The translations under genes and the position numbers were made by a program. From Sediminimonas qiaohouensis DSM 21189 (lineage in GTDB: Bacteria; Pseudomonadota; Alphaproteobacteria; Rhodobacterales; Rhodobacteraceae), in NCBI RefSeq assembly GCF_000423645.1, contig NZ_AUIJ01000009.1, positions 62,001 through 126,000 on the forward strand: a DNA stretch of 64,000 bases, read 5' to 3'. Positions 18,177-26,324 of the stretch are shown piece by piece; positions within the stretch are counted from its first letter, which is position 1, and each line of letters starts with the position of its first letter. The notes beneath the pieces were generated by a model that did no database searches, was not told the DNA's origin, and saw nothing but the letters and a program-made list of their open reading frames with translations.

Positions 18177-19196
18177 ATGGAGTGGATGGAGAACCCGTGG
18201 CGGGGCAGTGGGCTGTCGCTCGGCGGTGTGCCGATGCCGAGCGTGGACGCGGATGCGCCCGAGTCGCTTCTGGAGCGCTGCCCCAAGCATGGCGAGACGC
18301 CGCTGCTACCCGCGCCGGGGTTGGCGCAGCGGGCGGGCGTTGGCGCGATCTGGGTCAAGGACGAGCGCGGGCGCATGGGGCTGGGCAGCTTCAAGGCGCT
18401 TGGCGCGGCCTATGTCATTGCCCACGCGGCGCAGGCGGGGCCGCTGGAGGGGCGGACATACGTGACCGCAAGCGCGGGCAATCACGGCCTGTCGGTGGCG
18501 GCGGGCGCACGGGTGTTCGGGGCGCGGGCGGTGATCTACCTGGCCGACACCGTGCCCGAAAGCTTTGCCGCGCGGCTGCGCAGAGAGGGGGCCGAGGTGG
18601 TCCGCGCGGGCGCCGATTACGAGGCGAGCATGCAGGCCGCCGAGGAGGCCGCGCGCGCCCATGGATGGGTGCTTTTGTCGGATTCGTCCTGGCCTGGGTA
18701 TATTGAGCTACCGCACCGGTTGATGGAGGGGTACCTCGCGATGGCGGTCGAGATCACCCGCCAGATGCCGACGCCGCCCGACGTGGTCCTGTTGCAGGCC
18801 GGTGTCGGCGGCATGGCGGGCGCGGTCGCCGCCTACCTGCGCCATGTCTGGGGCGATGTGCCCCGCATCGTGGTGGTCGAACCCGCCGCCGCGCCGGCGC
18901 TATGGCGCAGCATCAAGGCGGGCGAAGCTGTCGCTGCAACGGGGCCGGTGTCGGCCATGGGGCGGCTTGATTGCAAGGTGCCGTCGCTGATCGCGCTCAA
19001 GGGGCTGGCGCGCGATGCCGACGCCTTTGCCCTGATCAGCGAGGAAGAGGCGGCGCAGGCCTTGCCGCTGCTGGAGGGCGCGGGATTCGCCAGTAGCGCA
19101 TCGGGTGCGGCGGGCGTGGCGGCGGCATTGGCCGGGGTGCCGGGTGCGGGGGCCGATACGCAGGTTTTGTGCATCCTGAGCGAAGAGGCGTCATGA
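18177..19196 (+). CDS. PLP-dependent ammonia-lyase, diaminopropionate ammonia-lyase-like
   Basis: A 339-residue fold-type II PLP enzyme of the threonine dehydratase / 2,3-diaminopropionate ammonia-lyase group. The Schiff-base lysine is K73 in GLGSFKALGAAY. SAGNHGLSVA is the phosphate/carboxylate loop and QAGVGGMAGAVAAY the glycine-rich cofactor loop. GSFKALGA plus the later PSLIALKGL are closer to diaminopropionate ammonia-lyase than to IlvA, but the substrate is inferred. The start at 18177 has AAAGGGAG upstream. Its stop overlaps the next start (ATGA), so it is coupled to an M24 hydrolase; together they could break down an amide or peptide of a diamino or hydroxy amino acid. Confidence 0.78.
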   Translation: MEWMENPWRGSGLSLGGVPMPSVDADAPESLLERCPKHGETPLLPAPGLAQRAGVGAIWVKDERGRMGLGSFKALGAAYVIAHAAQAGPLEGRTYVTASAGNHGLSVAAGARVFGARAVIYLADTVPESFAARLRREGAEVVRAGADYEASMQAAEEAARAHGWVLLSDSSWPGYIELPHRLMEGYLAMAVEITRQMPTPPDVVLLQAGVGGMAGAVAAYLRHVWGDVPRIVVVEPAAAPALWRSIKAGEAVAATGPVSAMGRLDCKVPSLIALKGLARDADAFALISEEEAAQALPLLEGAGFASSASGAAGVAAALAGVPGAGADTQVLCILSEEAS

Positions 19197-20332
19197 TGGA
19201 CGTGCCGGGGGCCTTTGCGCCGGGCGAATATGCCGCGCGCCTGTCGCGAGCGCAGGCGGAAATGGCGCGCGCCGGGATCGGCGCGCTGCTGCTGAGCACC
19301 GAGGCGGAGGTGCGGTATTTCACCGGCTTCCTGACGCGGTTTTGGGAAAGCCCGAGCAGGCCTTGGTACCTGGTGGTGCCTGCGCAAGGGGCGCCGGTGG
19401 CGGTGATCCCCGAGATCGGCGCGCCGCTGATGGCGCGCACGGGGTTGACCGATATTCGCACATGGCCGGCGCCCGATCCGGCCGATGACGGCACGGCGCT
19501 TCTGGCCGAGGCGCTGCGCGAGGTGGCGGGCAGGGGGCAGATCGGGGTGCCGATGGGCCCCGAGACGCACCTGCGCATGCCTCTGGCGGATTTCGAGCGG
19601 CTGAAGGCGCGCAGTGGGCTGCGCTTTGGCGATGACGCGGGGATCATGGCGGCGCTGCGTGCGATCAAGTCCGAGGCCGAGATCGCCCGCATCCGCGAGG
19701 TTTGCGCCGTCGCCGGGCGGGCGTTCGCGCGGGTGCCCGAGATCGCGGCGGCGGGCGTGCCGCTGGATCAGGTGTTTCGCGATTTTCAGCGTCTCCTGCT
19801 TGAGGAAGGCGCCGACTGGGTACCCTACCTCGCGGGCGGCGCGGGGCCGGACGGGTATGGCGACGTGATATCGCCCGCAGGCGCGCGGCGGTTGGCGGCG
19901 GGGGACGTGATGATGCTGGATACCGGCGCGGTGCGCGGGGGGTATTTTTGCGATTTCGACCGAAACTTTGCCGTCGGCCCGGTGCCCGATGCGGTGCGGC
20001 GGGCGCATGCGTGCCTGATGGACGCATGCGAGGCGGGGCTATCGCTGGCGCAGCCGGGCGCGCGTGCGTGCGACCTGTTCGAGGCGATGGCGGCGGTCAC
20101 GGGCGCGCGCGCCGGGCGGCTGGGGCATGGTCTGGGCATGCAACTGACCGAGGGGCTGTCGCTGTCGGAGGGGGATCCGACGGTGCTGGAGCCGGGAATG
20201 GTGATCACGCTGGAGCCATGGATCGCGCTGAGCGCTGGCAGCGGAATGGTGCACGAGGAGAACATCGTGATCCGCGAGGGCGCGGCCGAGGTCCTGTCGC
20301 CCTGGGCGGGCAGTGATATGCCGGAGGTCTGA
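19193..20332 (+). CDS. M24-family metallohydrolase (Xaa-Pro peptidase/ectoine hydrolase-like)
   Basis: 379 residues. It has an N-terminal creatinase-like domain (about 10-145) and a C-terminal pita-bread domain (about 160-375) with all five metal ligands: D243 (MLDTGAV), D254 (CDFDRNF), H312 (GHGLGMQ), E341 (LEPWI) and E355/356 (VHEEN). Members include Xaa-Pro aminopeptidase, creatinase and ectoine hydrolase; the substrate here is not decided by the motifs. The ATG at 19193 overlaps the lyase stop by four bases. Coupling to a PLP lyase suggests a two-step catabolic route ending in ammonia release. No transporter or regulator of this pair is adjacent. Confidence 0.8.
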   Translation: MMDVPGAFAPGEYAARLSRAQAEMARAGIGALLLSTEAEVRYFTGFLTRFWESPSRPWYLVVPAQGAPVAVIPEIGAPLMARTGLTDIRTWPAPDPADDGTALLAEALREVAGRGQIGVPMGPETHLRMPLADFERLKARSGLRFGDDAGIMAALRAIKSEAEIARIREVCAVAGRAFARVPEIAAAGVPLDQVFRDFQRLLLEEGADWVPYLAGGAGPDGYGDVISPAGARRLAAGDVMMLDTGAVRGGYFCDFDRNFAVGPVPDAVRRAHACLMDACEAGLSLAQPGARACDLFEAMAAVTGARAGRLGHGLGMQLTEGLSLSEGDPTVLEPGMVITLEPWIALSAGSGMVHEENIVIREGAAEVLSPWAGSDMPEV

Positions 20333-20367
20333 GCGGTCCTGACCTTCTTGCCCAAACTGTGTGCGCC

Positions 20368-20396
20368 AAAAAAAAGGCCGGACACGAAGTCCGGCC
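20368..20396 (-). terminator. Intrinsic terminator on minus strand
   Basis: An 8-bp perfect G/C stem, GGCCGGAC / GTCCGGCC (20376-20383 with 20389-20396), with a five-base loop and followed on the minus strand by eight T (20368-20375). It ends transcription coming from the LysR gene and/or the small RNA candidate that it closes. Confidence 0.85.
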
Positions 20397-20451
20397 ATAG
20401 TCCAACAGGGAGGTATGAAAATGATGCGATAGTGATCAACATCATCGTCGA
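20368..20451 (-). ncRNA. Candidate small regulatory RNA with CCUCCCU motif
   Basis: Reading the minus strand from about 20451 gives an 84-nt segment built like a trans-acting sRNA. A 5' hairpin (AUGAUG paired with CAUCAU around a 13-nt loop) is followed by an unpaired stretch UUUCAUACCUCCCUGUUGG and then the terminator stem with eight U. CCUCCCU is complementary to a Shine-Dalgarno site. A CTTG-N18-CCTATTT promoter-like sequence precedes it. No open frame of note is present. It could be an independent sRNA or be processed from the lysR 3' end. Evidence is structural only; expression is unproven. Confidence 0.5.
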
Positions 20452-20456
20452 GAGGT

Positions 20457-20486
20457 GAAATAGGCATCGTTACTGAAACGTTCAAG
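20457..20486 (-). promoter_or_regulatory. RpoH-like promoter for the sRNA candidate
   Basis: On the minus strand CTTG (20486-20483) is followed by an 18-base spacer and CCTATTT (20464-20458). This matches the alphaproteobacterial heat-shock sigma pattern CTTG-N17/18-CYTATNT. The expected start is near 20450. It lies in the spacer behind the LysR gene, so it does not serve that gene. Upstream is an 18-bp perfect palindrome at 20494-20511. Confidence 0.45.
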
Positions 20487-20547
20487 CGCTTTTATGCTGC
20501 GATCGCAGCATGCCCGGTATGCGCATGCTGCATGACGCGGCAAACCC

Positions 20548-21453
20548 TTACGCAAATGCCTGATTTTTGGTCTGTTTGCGATAACTGATAATTTCTTCCT
20601 GAACGAAGTCTCGAAAGGCGGCAATCCGCTTGGAATGGCGCAATTCCTCGGGATAGGCGAGGAACACCGGCACTTCGACCGATTCGACATCGGGGAGCAC
20701 CTGCACCAGGTCGGGGAAATCGTTGATCAGGTAGTGCGGCAGAACGCCGATTCCGAGATCGTGCAGCACCGCCTGCAGCACCCCGAAGTAGTTGTTCACC
20801 GTCAGCGTCGAGCGGATATCCTGCGCCAGCAATTGCTGCACCAGCGAGGCACCCGCGCCGACCTGCGCGGTCTTGAGGTTCTGACAGATCAGGCGGTGGC
20901 CGCTGATTTCTGATAGCTCCTGCGGCGCCCCGTGCTTGGCGACGTAGCTGGGCGAGGCATAGAGGCGCATGCGGATGTTCATCAGGCGCTTGCGGATCAG
21001 GTCGGCCTGGCTGGGCTCTTTCATGCGGATGGCGATGTCGGCCTCGCGCATGGGCAGATCAAGCACGCGCTCCTCGAGCATGAGATCGATCTTGAGGTCG
21101 GGGTACTTCTCGTAGAGCCGCGACAGGCGCGGCGCCAGCCACAGTGTGCCAAAGCCGGTGGTGGTGGTCACGCGCAATTCGCCGAACACCTCTTCCTCGC
21201 TGTCGCGGATACGGGCCGAGGCGGCATCGAGGCGCTTGGCCATGGCGCTGGTCGCGTCGAACAGAAGCTCACCCTGCTCGGTGAGAATCAGCCCGCGCGC
21301 GTGGCGGTGGAACAGGGTGGCGTTGAGCCCTTCCTCGAGGGCGCGAATCTGCCTGCTGACCGCCGATTGCGACAGGTGGAGCGCCTCACCCGCGTGCGTG
21401 AGGCTGCCTGCATCCGCGACGGCGTGAAATATTCTGAGCTTGTCCCAATCCAT
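20548..21453 (-). CDS. LysR-family transcriptional regulator
   Basis: 301 residues. The N-terminal winged helix (1-60) reads MDWDKLRIFHAVADAGSL then LSQSAVSRQIRALEEGL; a linker helix and a two-lobed effector domain (about 92-290) follow. It is divergent from the indolepyruvate oxidoreductase gene with 169 bp between starts, the classic LysR arrangement, so control of that gene is likely though the ligand is unknown. LysR proteins often repress themselves from the same site. Its 3' spacer holds a palindrome, the sRNA candidate and an intrinsic terminator. Confidence 0.9.
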   Translation of the reverse strand: MDWDKLRIFHAVADAGSLTHAGEALHLSQSAVSRQIRALEEGLNATLFHRHARGLILTEQGELLFDATSAMAKRLDAASARIRDSEEEVFGELRVTTTTGFGTLWLAPRLSRLYEKYPDLKIDLMLEERVLDLPMREADIAIRMKEPSQADLIRKRLMNIRMRLYASPSYVAKHGAPQELSEISGHRLICQNLKTAQVGAGASLVQQLLAQDIRSTLTVNNYFGVLQAVLHDLGIGVLPHYLINDFPDLVQVLPDVESVEVPVFLAYPEELRHSKRIAAFRDFVQEEIISYRKQTKNQAFA

Positions 21454-21553
21454 GTCCGCATCTTTCTATTCTTTTCGTCGTTTTACATGAAATACTCAAA
21501 AAAACATCAAGAGCATCGCATGGTTGCCCGAAAAAGTCTGAAATTTCCCTTTG

Positions 21554-21607
21554 TAGGTCACTCTTTGTGACCTATCCTTGTAGCATAACGTAGCAGGTAT
21601 ATCCTGC
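21554..21607 (+). promoter_or_regulatory. Two palindromic operator-like sites before the indolepyruvate oxidoreductase gene
   Basis: TAGGTCAC-TCTTT-GTGACCTA (21554-21574) is a perfect 8-bp inverted repeat, and GCAGG-TATAT-CCTGC (21593-21607) a perfect 5-bp one. A possible promoter TTGTAG (21551-21556) and TATCCT (21573-21578) brackets the first site with a 16-bp spacer. The regulator binding here may be the divergent LysR protein, but the perfect symmetry also fits a GntR- or Lrp-type dimer. Confidence 0.5.
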
Positions 21608-21622
21608 GAAGGGAGGCGCGCG

Positions 21623-24600
21623 ATGACGACACAGAAAATTTCGCTAAATGATCGGTTCGACCTGGAGAAATCGCCTGTTCTGCTGAACGGGACACAGGCG
21701 CTGGTGCGGTTGATGCTGATGCAAAAGGCGCGCGACCGCGCGGCGGGGCTGAACACGGCGGGGTATGTCACCGGCTATCGCGGATCGCCCCTTGGTGCGG
21801 TGGACATGCAGATGAACCGCGCCGCGAAGTTCCTGACCGAGGCCGATGTCACCTTCGAGGAGGCCCTGAACGAGGACCTGGCCGCCACCGCCCTGTGGGG
21901 CGCGCAGCAAGCCGAGTTGCGCGGAGAGGGCAAGTTCGATGGCGTTTACGGCCTGTGGTACGGCAAGGGCCCCGGCGTGGACCGCTCGGGCGACGTGATG
22001 CGGCACGCCAACATGGCCGGCACCAGCCCCAATGGCGGGGTTCTGATGGCCATGGGCGACGACCACACCGGCGAATCCTCGACCGTGTTGCACCAGAGCG
22101 AATGGGCGATGGTCGATGCCTACATGCCCGTGGTCAGCCCCGCAGGGGTGCAGGAGATCCTGGATTACGGGATATACGGCTATGCGCTGAGCCGGTTTTC
22201 GGGGCTTTGGGTGGGCCTGAAGACGATGAAGGACACGATCGAGGCAACGGCGGTCGTCGATGGGCGGCCCGACCGGATGCAACTGGTCAATCCGCCGTTC
22301 GACATGCCCGAGGGTGGGCTGAACATCCGTCTGATCGATACGCCGCACGCGCAAGAGGCGCGGATGATTGACTACAAGCGCTTTGCCGCCGAGGCATTCT
22401 CGCGCGCCAATGGCATGGACAAGCGGATGATTGGCAAGCCGGGCGCGAAGATCGGGTTTGTCGCCGCCGGCAAGAACTGGCTGGACCTTGTGCATGCGCT
22501 GGACCTGCTGAACATCGACGACGCCGAGGCCGAGCGTTTGGGCCTGACCGCCTACAAGGTGGGGCAGACCTTCCCGCTGGACATGAAGGGGTTCCACGAC
22601 TGGGCCGAGGGGCTAGACCTGATCGTGGTGGTCGAGGAAAAGCGCAAGCTGATCGAGATCCAGATCAAGGAGGCGATTTTCGACGACCGCCGCGGGCGGC
22701 GCGTCTACGGATGGCACAAGGGCGGCGGCGCCGGGTCCATGCATGGCGAGGAGCTGTTCCCGACGCGCGGCGCGCTCGATCCGATCTGGATCGCGGAAAA
22801 GCTGGGCGAGATCCTGATCGAGGAGGGGCGCGATACCGACGGGATCAAGGCCGGGCTGAATGCGCTGAACGAGGCGCGCGCGGGCGACAACGCCGAGGAT
22901 ATCGCCGCGCGTCTGCCGTATTACTGCGCCGGGTGCCCGCACAACACATCGACCAAGGTGCCCGACGGCAGCCGCGCCTACGCGGGCATCGGCTGTCACT
23001 ACATGGTGCAGTGGATGGATCGCAACACCACCGGGTTTACCCATATGGGCGGTGAGGGAGCCAACTGGATCGGGGAGGCACCGTTTTCCAAGCGGGGCCA
23101 CGTGTTCCAGAACCTGGGCGATGGCACTTATAACCACTCGGGTCTGCAAGCGATCCGCGCCGCGCAGGCGGCGGGCACGACGATGACCTACAAGATCCTT
23201 TACAACGACGCGGTGGCGATGACCGGCGGGCAGGCAAACGAGGGCGGTCTGGACGCCTACCGCATCGCCGACGAGGTGCGCGCCATGGGCGTGCGCAACG
23301 TCGCGGTGGTCTACGACGAGAAGGAAGACGTGGACCTGAGCCGGTTCCCCAAGGGCGTCGAGACGTTCGAGCGCGAGGAAATGCCAAGGGTACAAGAGAA
23401 ATACGCCGAGCTGAGCGGTGTGTCGGTGATCCTCTACGTGCAGACCTGCGCGGCCGAGAAGCGCCGCCGCCGCAAGCGTGGCCTGTTTCCGGACCCCGAC
23501 AAGCGCGTGTTCATCAATACCGACGTGTGCGAGGGCTGCGGCGATTGCGGGGTGCAATCCAACTGCGTTGCGATCGTGCCCGAGGAAACCGAGCTGGGCC
23601 GTAAGCGGGCGATCGATCAATCCGCCTGCAACAAGGATTTCTCTTGTCTCAACGGGTTCTGCCCGTCCTTCGTGACGCTGGAAGGGGCGACGCCCAAGAA
23701 GGCCGCGACCACGGCGCTGGAGCTGCCCGAGGACATGCCGCAGCCCGAATTGCCGGCCATCGACGGCACCTTCAACGTGGTGATCACCGGCGTCGGCGGC
23801 ACCGGGGTTGTGACCATCGGCGCGGTTCTGGCGCAAGCGGCGCAGATCGACGGCAAGGGCGCCGGCATGATGGAGATGGCAGGCCTCGCCCAAAAGGGCG
23901 GCGCGGTGCACATCCATTGCCGCATCGCCGAGCGCCCCGAGGACATCAACGCGGTACGCGTGGCCACCGGCGAGGCGGATGCGTTGATCGGCGGCGATCT
24001 GGTGGTGTCGGCGGGGGCCAAGACGCTGGGCCTGACGCGAGGGGGACGCACCGGCGCAGTGGTCAACAGCCACGAGATCATCACCGGCGATTTCACCCGC
24101 GATCCCGGGTTCAAGCTGCCGACCGAGCGGCTGCAACTGGCGCTGGAGGCGCGGATGAAGGAGCGCGCGCTGCTGTTCGATGCGTCGGATCTGGCGAAGG
24201 TGACGCTGGGCGATTCGATCTTTTCCAACATGATGATCTTTGGCGCGGCGTGGCAGCGCGGGTTGATCCCGCTGAGCTATGACGCGCTGGCGGCGGCGAT
24301 CGAATTGAACGGTGCGGCGGTGGAGCGCAACCTGCGCGCGTTCGAGATTGGCCGTTGGGCGGCGCTTAACCCCGATCAGGCGGCGCGGATGACGACCCCG
24401 AACGTGAGCGAAAAGCCCAAAAACCTTGAGGAAAAGATCGCGTACCGCGCCGATCACCTTGTCGCCTACCAGGGCAAGCGGCTAGCCAAGAAATACCGCA
24501 AGCTGGTCGATAGCGTCGAGGATACCCGCCTGCGCGAGGCGCTGGCCAAGGGCTATCACAAGCTGCTGTCCTACAAGGACGAATACGAGGTGGCGCGCCT

Positions 24601-25048
24601 GCATCTTGAGACGCGCGCCAAGGCGGCCGAGCAATTCGACGGCGATTTCAAGATGACCTTCCACCTGGCGCCGCCGATCCTGTCCAAGACGGGGGCCAAC
24701 GGGCGCCCGATGAAGAAGCAGTACGGGCCGATCATGCTGCGGGCGTTCGGGATCCTGGCGCGGTTGAAGGTGCTGCGGGGCACGCCGCTGGACATTTTCG
24801 GGCGCTCAACCGAGCGCAAGATGGAGCGCGCGCTGATCAAGCAATACGAGGCCGACATGGCCGAGGTCCTGCCCAAGGCCGCGCCCGAGACGATGGACGC
24901 GGTGGTCGCGCTGGCCGAGTTGCCGCTGCAGATCCGTGGCTTCGGCCCGATCAAGGAAGAGAACGAGGCCAAGGCAGCCAAGCGGCGCGAAGAGCTGCTG
25001 GCCACCATCCGCAACGGTGGCCCCGACATGGCGCAGGCGGCGGAATAG
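21623..25048 (+). CDS. Indolepyruvate ferredoxin oxidoreductase, fused alpha/beta type
   Basis: 1,141 residues. It joins the TPP-dependent IorA part with the IorB gamma domain, a form common in aerobic proteobacteria. The N-terminal part has GYVTGYRGSPLGAVD. The TPP region contains PYYCAGCPHNTSTKVP and then GGEGANW. A ferredoxin-like cysteine cluster lies near residues 634-665 (VCEGCGDCGVQSNC, then ACNKDFSC and GFCPSF). The IorB part begins VVITGVGGTGVVTIGAVLAQAA (about 716). The reaction is oxidative decarboxylation of aryl pyruvates to aryl-acetyl-CoA, so it suits aromatic amino acid catabolism. AAGGGAGG precedes the ATG. The divergent LysR gene is its likely regulator. Confidence 0.92.
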   Translation: MTTQKISLNDRFDLEKSPVLLNGTQALVRLMLMQKARDRAAGLNTAGYVTGYRGSPLGAVDMQMNRAAKFLTEADVTFEEALNEDLAATALWGAQQAELRGEGKFDGVYGLWYGKGPGVDRSGDVMRHANMAGTSPNGGVLMAMGDDHTGESSTVLHQSEWAMVDAYMPVVSPAGVQEILDYGIYGYALSRFSGLWVGLKTMKDTIEATAVVDGRPDRMQLVNPPFDMPEGGLNIRLIDTPHAQEARMIDYKRFAAEAFSRANGMDKRMIGKPGAKIGFVAAGKNWLDLVHALDLLNIDDAEAERLGLTAYKVGQTFPLDMKGFHDWAEGLDLIVVVEEKRKLIEIQIKEAIFDDRRGRRVYGWHKGGGAGSMHGEELFPTRGALDPIWIAEKLGEILIEEGRDTDGIKAGLNALNEARAGDNAEDIAARLPYYCAGCPHNTSTKVPDGSRAYAGIGCHYMVQWMDRNTTGFTHMGGEGANWIGEAPFSKRGHVFQNLGDGTYNHSGLQAIRAAQAAGTTMTYKILYNDAVAMTGGQANEGGLDAYRIADEVRAMGVRNVAVVYDEKEDVDLSRFPKGVETFEREEMPRVQEKYAELSGVSVILYVQTCAAEKRRRRKRGLFPDPDKRVFINTDVCEGCGDCGVQSNCVAIVPEETELGRKRAIDQSACNKDFSCLNGFCPSFVTLEGATPKKAATTALELPEDMPQPELPAIDGTFNVVITGVGGTGVVTIGAVLAQAAQIDGKGAGMMEMAGLAQKGGAVHIHCRIAERPEDINAVRVATGEADALIGGDLVVSAGAKTLGLTRGGRTGAVVNSHEIITGDFTRDPGFKLPTERLQLALEARMKERALLFDASDLAKVTLGDSIFSNMMIFGAAWQRGLIPLSYDALAAAIELNGAAVERNLRAFEIGRWAALNPDQAARMTTPNVSEKPKNLEEKIAYRADHLVAYQGKRLAKKYRKLVDSVEDTRLREALAKGYHKLLSYKDEYEVARLHLETRAKAAEQFDGDFKMTFHLAPPILSKTGANGRPMKKQYGPIMLRAFGILARLKVLRGTPLDIFGRSTERKMERALIKQYEADMAEVLPKAAPETMDAVVALAELPLQIRGFGPIKEENEAKAAKRREELLATIRNGGPDMAQAAE

Positions 25049-25090
25049 CGGGGGTGGTTTGTTGCGGGTGTTGGAAAGCCGGCTGAGTAG

Positions 25091-25222
25091 CTGCGCATCG
25101 ACCGGCCGCGGTGCGGCGATCCTACGTTGGTGCGGGTCACTTTATGTTTGCCAAACCCGCATGACCTTTGGGCGTTGCGCCGGTGGCAGCCATATCGCCG
25201 GGCCGGAGGGCGGCGCGGCGGC
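25091..25222 (+). repeat. MITE-like element, diverged copy B
   Basis: The segment begins CTGCGCATCGACCGGCCGC, shares a 24-base identical run with copy A (GGCCGC through CCTACGT), then CACTTTATG and GCCAAACCCG, and a 50-base inner segment of equal length ending CAGCCATATCGCCG. The right terminal repeat is degraded. The spacer between the indolepyruvate oxidoreductase and the acyltransferase (25049-25393) holds this element and otherwise nothing supportable; open frames in it contain stops at the conserved positions. Confidence 0.65.
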
Positions 25223-25393
25223 GCTACACGCCTCGATTCCGGGCGGGGCACTTTGTCCGAGGGGCCGCTCCAGGCCGGTTGCGACAAGACACCTCCCGCA
25301 ATCTGGCTGGTCCCGGAGCGGAGCATGTCATATTGCGGTCATCGGCGCGTGTCATGATCGCGTCATCGGGACAATACACACTCAAGGCTCGCA

Positions 25394-26302
25394 ATGACAC
25401 TCGACCCCCGCGCACCCGGCCCTGTGCCCGCGCCGCGCGAGATCGCGCGCGATATCAGCTATGCCCATTCGGCGCAGACGCGCGGAGGGCGGGTGATGAT
25501 CCGCGCGATGGAGAACGTCACCGGGCGGATTGGCCTCATTCGGCGCGCGCGCGGCTATGAGCGCGAGATCGCCGAGGGGCGCGATTTCTGGCAGGTGATG
25601 GTGGAGCGCTATGGCCTGTCGCTGGACATCGCGTGCGGCGCGCTGGAGGCGATCCCGCGACAGGGGCCGCTGATCGTGATCGCCAACCATCCCTATGGCA
25701 TTCTGGACGGCCTGATGCTGGGCCATATCCTGTCATGCGCGCGGGGCGATTTTCGCATTCTTGCGCACCACGTGTTTCGCAAGGCGCCCGATCTTGCGAG
25801 GGTAATCCTGCCGGTTTCCTTTGACGCCACGCGCGACGCGGCGCTGCGCAACGTCGAGACGCGGCGCGCAGCGCTGGAGTATCTGCGCGGCGGCGGCGCG
25901 ATCGGAATCTTCCCGGGCGGCACCGTGTCCACCGCCGCGCGCCCGATGGCGCGGCCGATGGACCCGGGCTGGCGCGCGTTCACGGCGCGGATGGTGGCCA
26001 AATCGGGCGCGACTGTCGTGCCGATCTGTTTCGACGGGCACACCAGCCGCCTGTTCCAGATCGCCAGCCATATGCACCAGACCCTGCGCATGGGACTGCT
26101 GATCAAGGAATTCGCCAAACGGGTGGACACGCCGGTGCGTGTCTCCATCGGCGCCCCGATCGAGGCCGCGCAGATCCGCGCCCATGCCAGCGACACCAAA
26201 GCAATGATGGATTTCCTGCGCAAAGCCACGTATGAGCTATCGCCGACACCGCTCGAATCCTACGAGTATGGATTCGAGTTCGAGGACAGGCACAGGGCGT
26301 AG
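25394..26302 (+). CDS. Lysophospholipid acyltransferase-family protein (PlsC-like)
   Basis: 302 residues. The acyltransferase block starts near residue 92: [12 protein letters not shown] holds the catalytic His (H99) and an Asp six residues on (D105), so the spacing is HX5D rather than the usual HX4D. IFPGGTVS near 172 replaces the EGTRS motif, followed by VVPICFDG. This version resembles the hemolysin-like acyltransferase branch, some members of which make ornithine lipids or phosphatidic acid. No strong membrane segment is present at the N-terminus. The start at 25394 has weak ribosome-site support. murI begins 22 bp after it. Confidence 0.78.
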   Translation: MTLDPRAPGPVPAPREIARDISYAHSAQTRGGRVMIRAMENVTGRIGLIRRARGYEREIAEGRDFWQVMVERYGLSLDIACGALEAIPRQGPLIVIANHPYGILDGLMLGHILSCARGDFRILAHHVFRKAPDLARVILPVSFDATRDAALRNVETRRAALEYLRGGGAIGIFPGGTVSTAARPMARPMDPGWRAFTARMVAKSGATVVPICFDGHTSRLFQIASHMHQTLRMGLLIKEFAKRVDTPVRVSIGAPIEAAQIRAHASDTKAMMDFLRKATYELSPTPLESYEYGFEFEDRHRA

Positions 26303-26324
26303 CGCCCAACAGGCGGGCAGGACC

